A DNA stretch of 64,000 nt, taken from NCBI GenBank assembly GCA_949126835.1, contig OX421495.1:32902860-32966859 (forward strand), given 5' to 3'. Both the position numbers and the translations under genes were made by a program. Source of the DNA: Anisus vortex (Eukaryota; Mollusca; Gastropoda; Planorbidae). The stretch's first letter is position 1, and each line of letters begins with the position of its first letter. The notes under the pieces were generated by a model, which saw only the letters and a list, made by a program, of their open reading frames with translations, searched no databases and had not been told where the DNA came from. This document shows positions 46,563-58,009 of the stretch, in pieces.

Positions 46563-46946
46563 CGATGAAAGTTTGGACATTTGGTGGTTTCAACTATTGT
46601 ACTTTAATAAGATAAAAGTTTGGACATTTGGTGGTTTCAACTATTGTACTTTAATAAGATGAAAGTTTGGACATTTGGTGGTTTCAACTATTGTACTTTA
46701 ATAAGATGAAAGTTTGGACATTTGGTGGTTTCAACTATTGTACTTTAATAAGATGAAAGTTTGGACATTTGGTGGTTTCAACAATTATACTTTAATAAGA
46801 TGAAAGTTTGGACATTTGGTGGTTTCAACAATTATACTTTAATAAGATGAAAGTTTGGACATTTGGTGGTTTCAACTATTGTACTTTAATAAGATGAAAA
46901 GTTTGGACATTTGGTGGTTTCAACTATTGTACTTTAATAAGATGAA
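46563..46946. repeat. 47-bp tandem repeat, about 8 copies
   Basis: gtttggacatttggtgg recurs every 47 bp from 46571, with caactattgtactttaat in each unit. Two units share aacaattatac, and one unit gains an extra A (gatgaaaag). Confidence 0.95.
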
Positions 46947-47824
46947 AAGTAGCCTAAATCTGTCAGGCAAATTAGAAAATTTTTCAATATTATAGTTTTC
47001 ACTTCTTTCCTTTAAATGGAATGAATAATTAGTTTTTTATTTTTTTGTTCTTTTGTAAATACGCTTCTAAATATATTTGTTTATGATTTTCTTATTCATT
47101 TCCAAATGCGTCCAGAGCCTAGAACATGGTTCTGAAAAAATTCATCAGTGAAAACCTGATTGCCCTTGACTCAAACTGATTGGCATTATTTAAGTTGCAC
47201 CACATTGTAGTTATTAGGTTCTCTCCCCATCACGTAGTGCCATACGTGTGTACACTGTCGAAGACTCTAAGACATCATCTTATCAAAGGTGATAAATGTG
47301 TGTGGGTGTGTCTTGGCGCGCTAACTAGTCTCTCCAAAAATACTTTCTTTTTGTTCGTTTTAAACTGCAACATATGTTTCAATTAGTAATATAAAAGAAG
47401 CCCACTAGCTAATTTCTTACTGCATTCGATAACATACCCTCCCCCCTCCCACCCAAGACTAAATCAAACAGTCAGCCCGTGGCAGGAAAGAAATGTATTA
47501 GAGCAAAACTAAACCACAACTTCTGGAGTGACAGTTGGGCAGACGACACACCAGCCTTCAGTGGTCCTACTTAATTGGCTGGTGTTACGTACGACCAAAC
47601 ATGCTTCAGTCTGACTTTATGAATGATGTTCAAGTGCCAGGCCAAGCATCCTTCTTTTTTTTTTTTGGTCTTTCTTTTTTCCTGGGGTCTTAGTGAACGA
47701 AATACCCACGCAGATGCCAGGGAGGAGAAACAAGTGAGGGAGGGAAGTAAGGATAAAAGGTACAAAATGGAATCGTCTGCCACGAAGTTACGTCAGCAAA
47801 CTTGTCGCTACTGACAACATCATT
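46947..47824. other. AT-rich unique sequence
   Basis: No gene recognised. Short open frames (47180-47386, 47623-47814) have no recognisable domain. Confidence 0.5.
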
Positions 47825-48080
47825 ATGGGCCATATGGCGGGGCTCAGTGGAAAATTGCTACCGCTGCCTTCTCCCCTCTCCCCCACCCATCACCGTCCCC
47901 CATCACGAATTGGACGCACGTGCCGACTCGAGTTCCAGGTAGTGCGCGTGTGCCGACTGCGTCCACGTGACCCGGTCGGAAATTGCTGTGACAAGAAAGT
48001 GGCCAGGCGGAAGCCAAATTGGCAAAACGCACGCGCGCGGGGGTTGTATTTGGCGCGAATTACTTCCCGGTGAATCGGTA
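47825..48080 (+). promoter_or_regulatory. CpG-rich promoter-like patch
   Basis: This is a rare GC- and CpG-rich stretch in an AT-rich window. It contains a YY1-like atatggcgg (47832-47840), several cacgtg E-box cores (for example near 47922), and an E2F-like tttggcgcgaat (about 48048-48059). A splice-donor-like cggtaagc follows (about 48077). An 82-codon open frame (47825-48073) lies within but has no recognisable domain. A first exon or promoter is possible; conclusive evidence is lacking. Confidence 0.35.
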
Positions 48081-49095
48081 AGCCGTGAAAGATGATGAGG
48101 TTGTAGGGGAGGGGGGGAGGAGGGAGGGAGAGTTAACGCCCACTTAGAGCGTAAAATCCTGGGTTCCTTTTTCTAATGAGCTACCAGCAGACGACAATAT
48201 CAAGGCCTGTTCGTTCATTCAGTTTAAACCGCGATGACATCTTTTGTCAAACAATACAGTAAACAAAAAAGTATTTCTAATATAATAAATAATATTGAAG
48301 CCAATTATAATATTATTTACTAAGTTATAATGATTTCGAAATAAAACAATACAATTATAAACAATTTCTATCAGTAGAATAACAATGTTTGTTTTTTTGT
48401 AAACAAAACCATCGGTTACATAGTATTAATTCGAAATTATAATCTTATATCTTTTTTTCTTGAATTTTTGTGATTTTAGTAATTATTTTATAATCTCTAA
48501 AACATTAGCACATTGATTGTAATGGATTGGGGTTGTGGCGGGGGTGGCGGCATTTAGTGAAGTCAAAAGTAAAATGCACACACATACATACACACACAAA
48601 CACACCTACACAAACACATATACACACAAACTTACAAACAACAAATGCACACTATTCAGCAGGTCTTTAAAGGGTATTGTTAATCATAGACATAAAACGC
48701 AGCGATATCATTGGCTTCCCGAACAACTCCGGGCTAGTATATGGATTTGTTCGTTTTAGCGAAAACAATAACTGTACAAATTCGTTTCTTTTTAAACCAA
48801 CACTCGAAAATACCATCCATTCTTCCACCTGTTCCAATTTAATATTCCTCTTTTTTTTCCTTAGCCTGTGGATTAAAACAAATTGAGACTAAATCTACTT
48901 ATGTAGATAATCCTATGTATTTTTATTTTGTAAGCCTACTAAACCCCCTGGCCATCTGTGCGGTATTTAAGTATTAATGCTTCCAACGTGTATATTGCCT
49001 ACACTGCAACCTGTTGTACTTATACAGTCTAGGTCTACATCTATTGTATTTTATGTAATCTCTAAGTAGTCTAAGTAAAAAAAAATAATATAAAG
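48081..49095. other. AT-rich unique sequence with CA-rich patch
   Basis: It has a GA-rich stretch at 48100-48135 and (CA)-rich simple repeat at 48575-48640. No gene recognised. Confidence 0.5.
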
Positions 49096-50753
49096 CAGGG
49101 GTCGGCAACCTTTTCCTAACAGTGTGCCAAACTAGGATTTCTAAATCATTCAGCGTGCCAACAGCATAAAATGAATCGTACAAAGTTTTATTTTTAATAA
49201 AAAATTTACGTGTTTGTGATTTTCATACTCATTCTTTGTATTTATATCAAATACAATATTTTATTACTAAGCTTCGCATAAAAAAAATGTATCGTAATTA
49301 TTATCTTAACCACAAGGTTAGGATCTATCACCTGCTATTATTTATAATATTTTGATCTCAGTTTAACTGAGATTTCCTTTAATGTTATTAATCATAGACA
49401 TGCTAAAAAAGTATTGGCGCTTAAGTGGTATATTCGTAGTAATACAAACGGAGTAGTTAATGTAATGTTTGAAACTATACATATACATTCTCTGATCAAA
49501 TAATATTTATAATTAAATTTCCAAATACTTTTTACAGTTTGATTTCAAAATTTTAAATTGTAACCCATTTATTCTATTATACAAATAAAAAAAAGAAACA
49601 TTAAAAATATTAGCTCAAATAAAACGGGCCAATTATCTCCCTTTAATAAAAAAAAAAAAAAAAACTTGTCCACATTTGATTCAATAGTGATGCCAAAAAA
49701 GTTAGATCTATGTTTTGTAATAGTAATATAAATAATTAAATGACCAATTATTATTTCTTTATCTGATCCAACCTTTTGATATTTATTACACAATTTAATT
49801 ATTAGAGGATTTAAATAGTTTACTTTAAACAGTTGTAAATAAACATTAATTGTTCGTCCATTTAAGGAGTTTATATTTTAAACATTTATAATTACAAAAA
49901 TTGTATAATATAGTGCAATTAAAAAAGTAACTTATATTTATCACATTAATAATACAAATAAATTTGTTTTAGAATTACTTATAATTAGACTATGTTTAAT
50001 TAAAGATTGTGAGCATACAAATTCTATTAAATGTAATGAATTAATGAGCGGTAAATTGTAAGTGACCTCTTTGTATGTTTAAAACAGCTTTCATGCGTGA
50101 TAAAATCTGATCGCAAGAGTAAGTTGAATTAAAAGCCGAAAGTAAAGAAAGAATGCAGTTGAGAAAAGCAGACGACTTTCCTATGACATTCCATCCATTT
50201 TATTACGCAAATAGGCACATTTGGATGCCCATTTTTTAAATGTTTAAAATTCAACCTGCTGCATTTTAAATCGCCAATGTCCTTTAACTTAAAAAAGATC
50301 TAAATCTAAGAAGGTTGTAGTAAGATCAAACCAGTTAGGCTTGATGTGCTATAAAAAAAAAAGGAGTCCATCAATTTGAAAGTCTTGCCTTTGATTAGAA
50401 AACTCCGCTTTAAGTGCTTTGGTGTACTTCTGAAAAAGCCCAACTTTCTATCTTAATATTATATGCCTGACTATAGGGATGTGCATCAGTTAAATGTTTT
50501 GAAATTGATTTTACGGCATGATATGTTCAGTTTCAATGTAAATCTATTCCAGTGGTGCTTGTAAATGCAACTCACTGAAATGTGTCTCTATGTCATTCAG
50601 AAAAATCTGCTTCAACAATCAATTTTCCTAATTTAGAACTGGAAATTTTTTATTTTTTTCAATAAAATATACACCTTAGAGGTCGCTCGCGTGCCATTGA
50701 AAATTGCTCTGCGTGCCAAGTTTAGCACACGTGCCTTAGGTTGCCGAGCCCTG
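49096..50753 (-). mobile_element. Complete hAT relic, 1.66 kb
   Basis: The ends are CAGGGGTCGGCAACC (49096-49110) and, in inverse, CAGGGCTCGGCAACC (50753 back). The flanks atataaag and atatggag match at 6 of 8, an aged 8-bp duplication. It is homologous to 34265-36686 and its left end is homologous to the MITE at 2977-3174. It holds decayed transposase on the minus strand. Confidence 0.9.
50040..50450 (-). pseudogene. hAT transposase C-terminal remnant (copy 2)
   Basis: On the minus strand, text equivalent to that at 35940-36370 reads AFNSTYSCDQILSRMKAVL (about 50140-50080). This is a decayed version of the hAT dimerisation motif. The surrounding frame is broken by stops. The two copies diverged independently after insertion. 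Confidence 0.68.
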
Positions 50754-51483
50754 ATATGGAGCATTGTAGTGGACAGAGTTGCGCTCCAAAATGTAAACAG
50801 AGAGCTCGGCGCCTTTCTTCTGATTCTTTTTTGTAAATAAAACTTAGTTAACGACAACAAAAACAATATTTAAAAAAAAACTCAAAATGTTGTTTTTAGC
50901 GATTGATGTTTTGTTTTTTTCCGTTTATTTTCATTTAGCATTCCAGCGAGTTGGTCCTTAGTCACCCATTAATAAGGAAAAAAACTAAACAAACGAAAAT
51001 TTAATTTAAAGGCTTATTGTTGAAAATATCACTAAAAACTTGAATGTGATATTTTGCTATCATTACTTGTTGACTTGTCTTTATTAAAAAGAAAGAAGAT
51101 CTAGAAGTAACCTAAATAGTAGTTAACATAGTCATTATGGTATTGAAATGCATTTTGCCACCCACAAAGAAATAAAGAGAGCGCGCAGTGAACAAAAACA
51201 AAAAAGTTCGGTTAATCATGTGTGTTTAATAAAGATTTACTAATGCGCACCATAAAAAACAGAACGAAATCCAGTTACAAAGTGATCATAGTTGGTTGCT
51301 TGGGAGTAGGGTAAAGTATGTGACTGAAAGTTTAAATTGTTGTTTTTCCCCAGTGTTTAACGTCTACGTACCAAGTTTGAGCTCGATAGGACGATGAGAA
51401 GTGGTTCATTAAGACTTCCGAAGATCTGATCGGTCGGTCGCTAGTCAGGAAAGCTTTGTAAAGTTAATATAAAGGATTTAAAA
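50754..51483. other. AT-rich sequence with a dispersed repeat fragment
   Basis: No gene recognised. The stretch at 51355-51445 (gtaccaagtttgagctcgat, gagaagtggttc, gtcggtcgctagtcagg) is related to 12590-12725 on the other strand and is an unclassified dispersed repeat. Confidence 0.5.
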
Positions 51484-51728
51484 ACACGAGCACACACCCA
51501 CAGACACACAGATACACAAACACACTCTCCCACAGACACACATATACACAGACACACTCTCCCACAGACACACATATACACAGACACACATAAACACAGA
51601 CACACTCTCCCACATACAAATATATACAGACACATTCTCCCACAGACACACAGACACACTCTCCCACAGACACACAAACACACTCTCCCACTTACACACA
51701 AACACACTCTCTCACAAACACACAAACG
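51484..51728. repeat. CA-rich minisatellite
   Basis: Irregular units of cacagacacactctccc and cacacatatacacag. The Cys/Val-rich open frames on the minus strand are translated simple repeat. Confidence 0.93.
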
Positions 51729-53499
51729 TTCTTAATATATAATTATTTTGTTCAAAAATTCAAAACCAAACAGAAATATTCCAATTGTGCTGCCTCCTCG
51801 GCGTCTTGCCCAGATGATTGGATTGGATTTCTGCAAAGGTGAACATCGGACCAGACGTTGATTAATTATAACACCAGGTGTGTGTGTGTCTGTGTGTGTA
51901 TGTGTATTTTATTTTATTGTCATAGAAAAAAATTGTCTCTGAGTATCTTAGCAAATCATCCCAGTCTCATCTCTTGATTAATAAGACCAATTCATTTCTT
52001 TACTCTTGTGGCGACTTGTTCAATTCAAGGGTGGCTCCGAGGGCGTATCATTCCCCGTGGTGACTTACCAAGAATATATAGTAGCATTGTGTACACGGAA
52101 TAAATATATACAATGTACAAGTACGGGGAGGGCGACAGGGTCTGATGACTATTTAGTATACTTTGGGTCCCATGTTACACTAAAACAAACCATTCCTTAT
52201 TTATGTTACCAAGTTAATATTGTTAGACAACACCACTGATACCTGATGTGATAACTAGTGATAATTGTGATAATTAGTAATCAGCTATACAGTGTTGCCC
52301 TTGACGATACACCAGTGGTCATCTTACACTGTCGTGCATGCCAAGTAGTTAAAATTTAATATCCTGGTCAAGCCATTTGGATGTGAAGTTCCAATATAAT
52401 TAGATAAGCAAGCCAGTTATTATTATTTATTATTAATTAATTAGATGACAGGCTAGTGCTGATTACATTAGATGTGTTGTATATTTGACAATACGAGCCC
52501 CCTTTTGACGATTTACGACTTGATTGCGCCGTATCGAAATATCGTTATTTAAAGTTCAATTTCATCAGCATAGCACTAGTATTTTATCACATATTATTTT
52601 AATAATTTAGTTTGTTGAGTCTAGGTTTGGCCACGAATTCAAATCCCTGGGTGAGTCGAATTTTTGTAGTATTGGATGCATTCTTCGTGCAGTGTAAAAG
52701 TTATTATTATTATTATGGCTGTTAAATTTAAATGTGAATTGTATAAAGTTTCCATTAGGAGTGTAGAATTATTAGGTGTTAGAATCACACACAAATAACG
52801 TTAATAATTAAATAACTCCAGTGTAAAGAAAATTAACACTTGAAATTGTAATTACTGTACAACAAAGAGTTCTGAATATACTAGGATAGTAGGATAAGTC
52901 GATAAGAATAATGAACCTTCAGGTAGTAATAAAAATACGAGCGTATAAGCCCTACACAATAAATGTGGTTAAAAATAGTAATTGTAGAATGTATTCAGGC
53001 ACTCCATTATAATATGGAATTACACAATACAAATCCAATAAGGAACAAACAGCATAGTTCGTATTCTCAAGCGAATCTCAGAGTAAAAACTAACGTGTCC
53101 TTCCCTACGCTGGACTAAAGAAGAAAGGCGACGAGGAGTGGTGGGAGAGTGGGAGATACCTATAAAAAGCAAAATGGGCGAATCTGTTTGTAATCGAAAA
53201 TGCTCAAGGAAGTCTCTAGAATTGCTGACGTCACTATGGCTCAATAAGAACATATTCTATATATTTTTTGGCAATCGAATACTTTTAAATCACGAGTATC
53301 AAAATAGACCAGACGCTAAGCGTGCCTCTGCTCAAATATATGGATAGCCCCGTAGATAGTAAATAAATAACTTCCTACAGTCTATTCGGAATTCGTTTTC
53401 TAAATATTTAAGAAATTTAAGAAGAATATTATTAATACTAACTCCATTTCGTAACAATATGACACAGTCAAACTTATGATACATCGCAATTTAAAGAGA
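51729..53499. other. AT-rich unique sequence, possible SINE near 52620-52700
   Basis: A short (TG)n lies at 51880-51905. Around 52635-52700, attcaaatccctgggtgag (B-box-like) is followed by gtgcagtgtaaaag and (TTA)n, which could be a SINE with an L2/CR1-like tail. The open frames at 52006-52239 and 53020-53253 have no recognisable domain. Confidence 0.4.
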
Positions 53500-53830
53500 T
53501 ATAGTAAGGTAGATAAATATATAGATAGACAGATAGATAGATATAAATAGATCGATAGATAGACATAGGCTATAGATATATAGACAGATAGATAGATAGA
53601 TTGATAGATTGATGGATTGATAAATTGATAGATTGATATATTGATATATTGATATATTGATATATTGGTAGATTGGTAGATTGGTAGATAGATAGATTAA
53701 TATATTGATATATTGATATATTGATATATTGATATATTAATAGATTGATAGATTGATAGATTGATAGATTGATAGATTGATAGGTTGATGGATTGATAGA
53801 TTGATAGATTGATAGATTGATAGATTTAGA
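53500..53830. repeat. GATA / TTGATA degenerate microsatellite
   Basis: (GATA)-type words at 53505-53600 pass into ttgata, ttgatata and ttgatagattgata repeats to about 53830. Confidence 0.95.
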
Positions 53831-53997
53831 TTAAGAAAATTCTAAAATGTTTGCCAGCATCAGTTGTATTCTATATGTTTTCTTTAACATATAATAAGTA
53901 TTAATATATCATAACAATACGTATTGATTAAATTTTCCACTCTATAAAATGTAAAGTAGTCCTTTAGTACAATGTAGGTCCTTATGTCTACTGAAGA
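53831..53997. other. Short AT-rich unique spacer
   Basis: No feature recognised. Confidence 0.5.
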
Positions 53998-54097
53998 AGC
54001 ATATATCAATTTCTGTGGCCACGGCATACAAGAGGGTTGTCTGACCAGTCCAAGCCCCGGCTGCCTTACGTATCCCTGCTGTATGGTCAGGTACATC
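53998..54097 (-). mobile_element. Antisense SINE 3' portion, leading into a satellite
   Basis: The antisense SINE landmarks ttctgtggccacggcatac, aagagggttgt and ccccggctgcctt appear in the order of the other copies. The next expected SINE text (antisense of gatgtacctgac, i.e. gtcaggtacatc) is exactly where the 9/10-bp array begins. The head part is missing on this side. Confidence 0.7.
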
Positions 54098-55612
54098 AGG
54101 TACTGTCAGGTACATCAGGTACTGTCAGGTACATCAGTTACTGTCAGGTACATCAGGTACTGTCAGGTACATCAGGTACTGTCAGGTACATCAGGTACTG
54201 TCAGGTACATCAGATACATCAGGTACTGTCAGGTACTGTCAGGTACATCAGGTACTGTCAGGTACATCAGGTACTGTCAGGTACATCAGGTACTGTCAGG
54301 TACATCAGGTACTGTCAGGTACATCAGGTACTGTCAGGTACATCAGGTATATCAGGTACTGTCAGGTACTGTCAGGTACTGTCAGGTACTGTCAGGTACA
54401 TCAGGTACTGTCAGGTACATCAGGTACTGTCAGGTACATCAGTTACTGTCAGGTACATCAGGTACTGTCAGGTACATCAGGTACTGTCAGGTACATCAGG
54501 TACTGTCAGGTACATCAGGTACATCAGGTACTGTCAGGTACTGTCAGGTACATCAGGTACTGTCAGGTACATCAGGTACTGTCAGGTACATCAGGTACTG
54601 TCAGGTACATCAGGTACTGTCAGGTACATCAGGTACTGTCAGGTACATCAGGTACATCAGGTACTGTCAGGTACTGTCAGGTACTGTCAGATACATCAGG
54701 TACTGTCAGGTACATCAGGTACTGTCAGGTACATCAGGTACTGTCAGGTACATCAGGTACTGTCAGGAACATCAGGTACTGTCAGGTACATCAGGTACTG
54801 TCAGGTACATCAGGTACTGTCAGGTACATCAGGTACTGTCAGGTACATCAGGTACTGTCAGGTACATCAGGTACTGTCAGGTACATCAGGTACTGTCAGG
54901 TACATCAGGTACTGTCAGGTACATCAGGTACTGTCAGGTACATCAGGTACTGTCAGGTACATCAGGTACTGTCAGGTACATCAGGTACTGTCAGGTACAT
55001 CAGGTACATCAGGTACTGTCAGGTACATCAGGTACTGTCAGGTACATCAGGTACATCAGGTACTGTCAGGTACTGTCAGGTACATCAGGTACTGTCAGGT
55101 ACATGAGGTACTGTCAGGTACATCAGGTACTGTCAGGTTCATCAGGTACTGTCAGGTACATCAGGTACATCAGGTACTGTCAGGTACATCAGGTTCTGTC
55201 AGGTACATCAGGTACTGTCAGGTACATCAGGTACTGTCAGGTACTGTCAGGTACTGTCAGGTACATCAGGTACTGTCAGGTACATCAGGTACTGTCAGGT
55301 ACATCAGGTACTGTCAGGTACATCAGGTACTGTCAGGTACATCAGGTACTGTCAGGTACATCAGGTACTGTCAGGTACATCAGGTACATCAGGTACATCA
55401 GGTACTGTCAGGTACTGTCAGGTACTGTCAGGTACTGTCAGGTACATCAGGTACTGTCAGGTACATCAGGTACTGTCAGGTATATAAGGTACTGCCAGGT
55501 ACATCAGGTACTGTCAGGTACATCAGGTACTGTCAGGTACATCAGGTACTGTCAGGTACATCAGGTACTGTCAGGTACATCAGGTACTGTCAGGTACATC
55601 AGGTACTGTCAG
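54086..55612. repeat. 9/10-bp modular satellite
   Basis: The array is built from a 9-bp module (ggtacatca) and a 10-bp module (ggtactgtca). They mostly alternate (19-bp dimer), but runs of one module occur in places, such as ggtactgtca four times near 54358-54397 and 55401-55440 and ggtacatca three times near 55374-55400. The 57-bp (3 x 19) period without stops gives open frames above 550 codons. A single gcc/tata variant lies near 55480. Confidence 0.96.
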
Positions 55613-55888
55613 GTTCCCCAGCATTGGGAACAGCGGCAGCGCAATCAGCTGTCGTATCGAAGGTCCTAGGTTCGAATCCTGGTAAAGGCTAGAATTTGTT
55701 CCCCGAATTCTACCTAGTTCTGGCAGGTACATGACATTAGTTGGGGATAAGTAAAGGGCGGCTGTCTATTGTGCTAGCCACACAAACCCCCTCGTATGCC
55801 GTGGCCAAATAAAATCTGTGAACGCTGTTACGCTATAGTGCCTATAGATAACCTTGGTCGTAAGGCGACACTTTACCTTTTTTAAAAT
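55613..55888 (+). mobile_element. tRNA-derived SINE, sense copy
   Basis: It contains the B box GGTTCGAATCC at 55669-55679, then ggtaaaggctagaatttg, caggtacatgacattag, ttggggataagtaaagg, attgtgctagccacac, gtatgccgtggcc and a tail tacctttttt. The 5' end meets the satellite. Its length, about 275 bp, matches the interrupted copy at 42920-45965. Confidence 0.85.
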
Positions 55889-55917
55889 ATATTATACTTG
55901 TCTCGTGACTAAAAGGT

Positions 55918-56821
55918 ATTCGGAAGCATATTATGTAGGGCTTGTTATCCTAATACATACATTATGTAGGGCTTCTTATCTTAATTCACACATTATGTAG
56001 GGCTTGTTATCTTAATACATACATTATGTAGGACTTGTTATCTTAATACATACATTATGTAGGGCTTGTTATCTTAATACATACATTATGCAGGGCTTGT
56101 TATGTTAATACATACATTATGTAGGGCTTGTTATCTTAATACATACGTTATGTAGGGCTTGTTATCTTAATACATACATTATGTAGGGCTTGTTATCTTA
56201 ATACATACATTATGTAGGGCTTGTTATCTTAATACATACATTATGTAGGGCTTGTTTTCCTAATACATACATTCTCTATCATATATATATATATATATTA
56301 TGTAGGGCTTGTTATCTTAATACATACATTATGTAGGGCTAGTTATCTTAATACATACATTATGTAGGGCTTGTTATCTTAATACACGCATTATGTAGGG
56401 CTTGTTATCTTAATACATACATTATGTAGGGCTTGTTATCTTAATACATACATTATGTATGGCTTTTTATCCTTATACATACATTCTCTATAATATATAT
56501 ATATATATATATATTATGTAGGGCTTGTTATCCTAATACATGCATTCTCTCTCAAATATATAAATATTATATAGGGCTTGTTATCTTAATACATACATTC
56601 TCTCTCAAATATATATATATATATTATGTAGGGCCTGTTATCTTAATACATACATTCTCTATAATATATATATATTATGTAGGGCTTGTTATCCTAATAC
56701 ATACATTCTCTATTATATATATATATATATTATGTAGGGCTTGTTATCCTAATACATACAATCTCTATAATATATATATAGATCTATTATGTAGGGCTTG
56801 TTATCTTAATTCATACATTCT

Positions 56822-56869
<48 letters not shown>

Positions 56870-57300
56870 GTAGGGCTTGTTATCCTAATACATACATTCT
56901 CTATAATATATATATATATATATTATGTAGGGCATGTTATCTTAATACATTTATTCTCTATAATATATATATATATATAGTAGGGCTTGTTATCCTAATA
57001 CATACATTCTCTATAATATATATATATATAAATTATGTAGGGCTTGTTATCTTAATACATACATTCTCTATAATATATATATATATATTATGTAGGGCTT
57101 GTTATCTTAATACATACATTCTCTATAATATATATATATATATATATATATTATGTAGGGCTTGTTATCTTAATACATACGTTCTCTATAATATATATAT
57201 ATATATTATGTAGGGCTTGTTATCCTAATACATACATTCTCTCTAAAATATATATATATATATATAAAGTATATTATGTAGGGCTTGATATCCTAAACCT
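55918..57300. repeat. 31-bp satellite with embedded (TA)n expansions
   Basis: The 31-bp unit holds attatgtagggcttgttatc and ttaatacatac. Up to about 56270 the units are simple; beyond that most units carry an inserted ctctataatatata followed by a TA run of variable length. The longest TA run is near 56825-56868. Units thus range from 31 to about 75 bp. Confidence 0.96.
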
Positions 57301-57450
57301 AATACATATACTCTCTCTCAAATATATATATATAATATATATATATAAAGTAGACTGTGTGTGTGTGTTCAACCAATCATATTAGTTAATTTAAAGAAAC
57401 GTAACCTTATTGTTTCATATTATACTTTTGCGATTGCACTTCGGACATGT
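57301..57450. other. Short AT-rich tract beyond the array
   Basis: TA and GT microsatellite (57315-57370), then unique sequence. Confidence 0.6.
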
Positions 57451-57800
57451 ATCTTCACTAGCTAAGTGGTTTACGTATCGGAATGTCATAAGGGCGAACC
57501 GTGTTCGATTCTCCGGTTAGTTTTTTTTTCAATTAATATTACCTTAAATTGTAAATCTACCAGTATAACCGGGCAATTCAGATTTTCGTTAAAAAAAAAG
57601 ACTTGCTTATTTTTTACACGATTACAATATTTATTTTCAATTACTTTCCTAAAAGTATTTAGTAAAAAAATAATATTTTTTTAAATTATTAGATTTGGAT
57701 CTATAGCTTTTGTTGCATTGTAATTGATATTTATTTTTATCTGTGGCTTATACAGGCCGGTTTTATTTCCCCCGGGCAACGCCGGGCTATTTAGCTTGTT
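57451..57800 (+). mobile_element. Second tRNA-like SINE candidate
   Basis: A good A box (TAGCTAAGTGG, 57459-57469) and a perfect B box (GTTCGATTC, 57503-57511) stand 33 bp apart, as in tRNA genes. No cloverleaf could be drawn convincingly, so it is a tRNA-derived promoter and not a tRNA. Downstream, tttatttcccccgggcaacg then ccgggctatttagcttgtt (57760-57798) matches the motif at 22473-22512 and may be the element's 3' end. Confidence 0.5.
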
Positions 57801-58009
57801 ATTGAATATACAAAGAGTTTCGTAGAGTAATTTCCTATTGCCATGCCATGCAGCTCCCGCTACCAAGAAACTCTTCATTTGCTTTAATCCTTCCTCTCCG
57901 GAGACATACAAATTCCACACAGTATGCTCCAAGTCGGAAAATCTGCGCTTTCACTGCCGACCCCACCCCCCTCCACCCCCAAATCCCATTTAGTGCCAAC
58001 AGATTGTCG
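57801..58009. other. Unique sequence before a CpG-rich patch
   Basis: No domain recognised in the overlapping small open frames on both strands (57681-57932, 57835-58029, 57848-58075). Confidence 0.5.

Noticed and set aside
53984..55692. 551- and 561-codon open frames
   Set aside because: They are translations of the 9/10-bp array in two frames, ending in a SINE.
57451..57525. A functional tRNA gene
   Set aside because: The A and B boxes are good, but no acceptor or anticodon stem pairs convincingly; a SINE promoter fits better.
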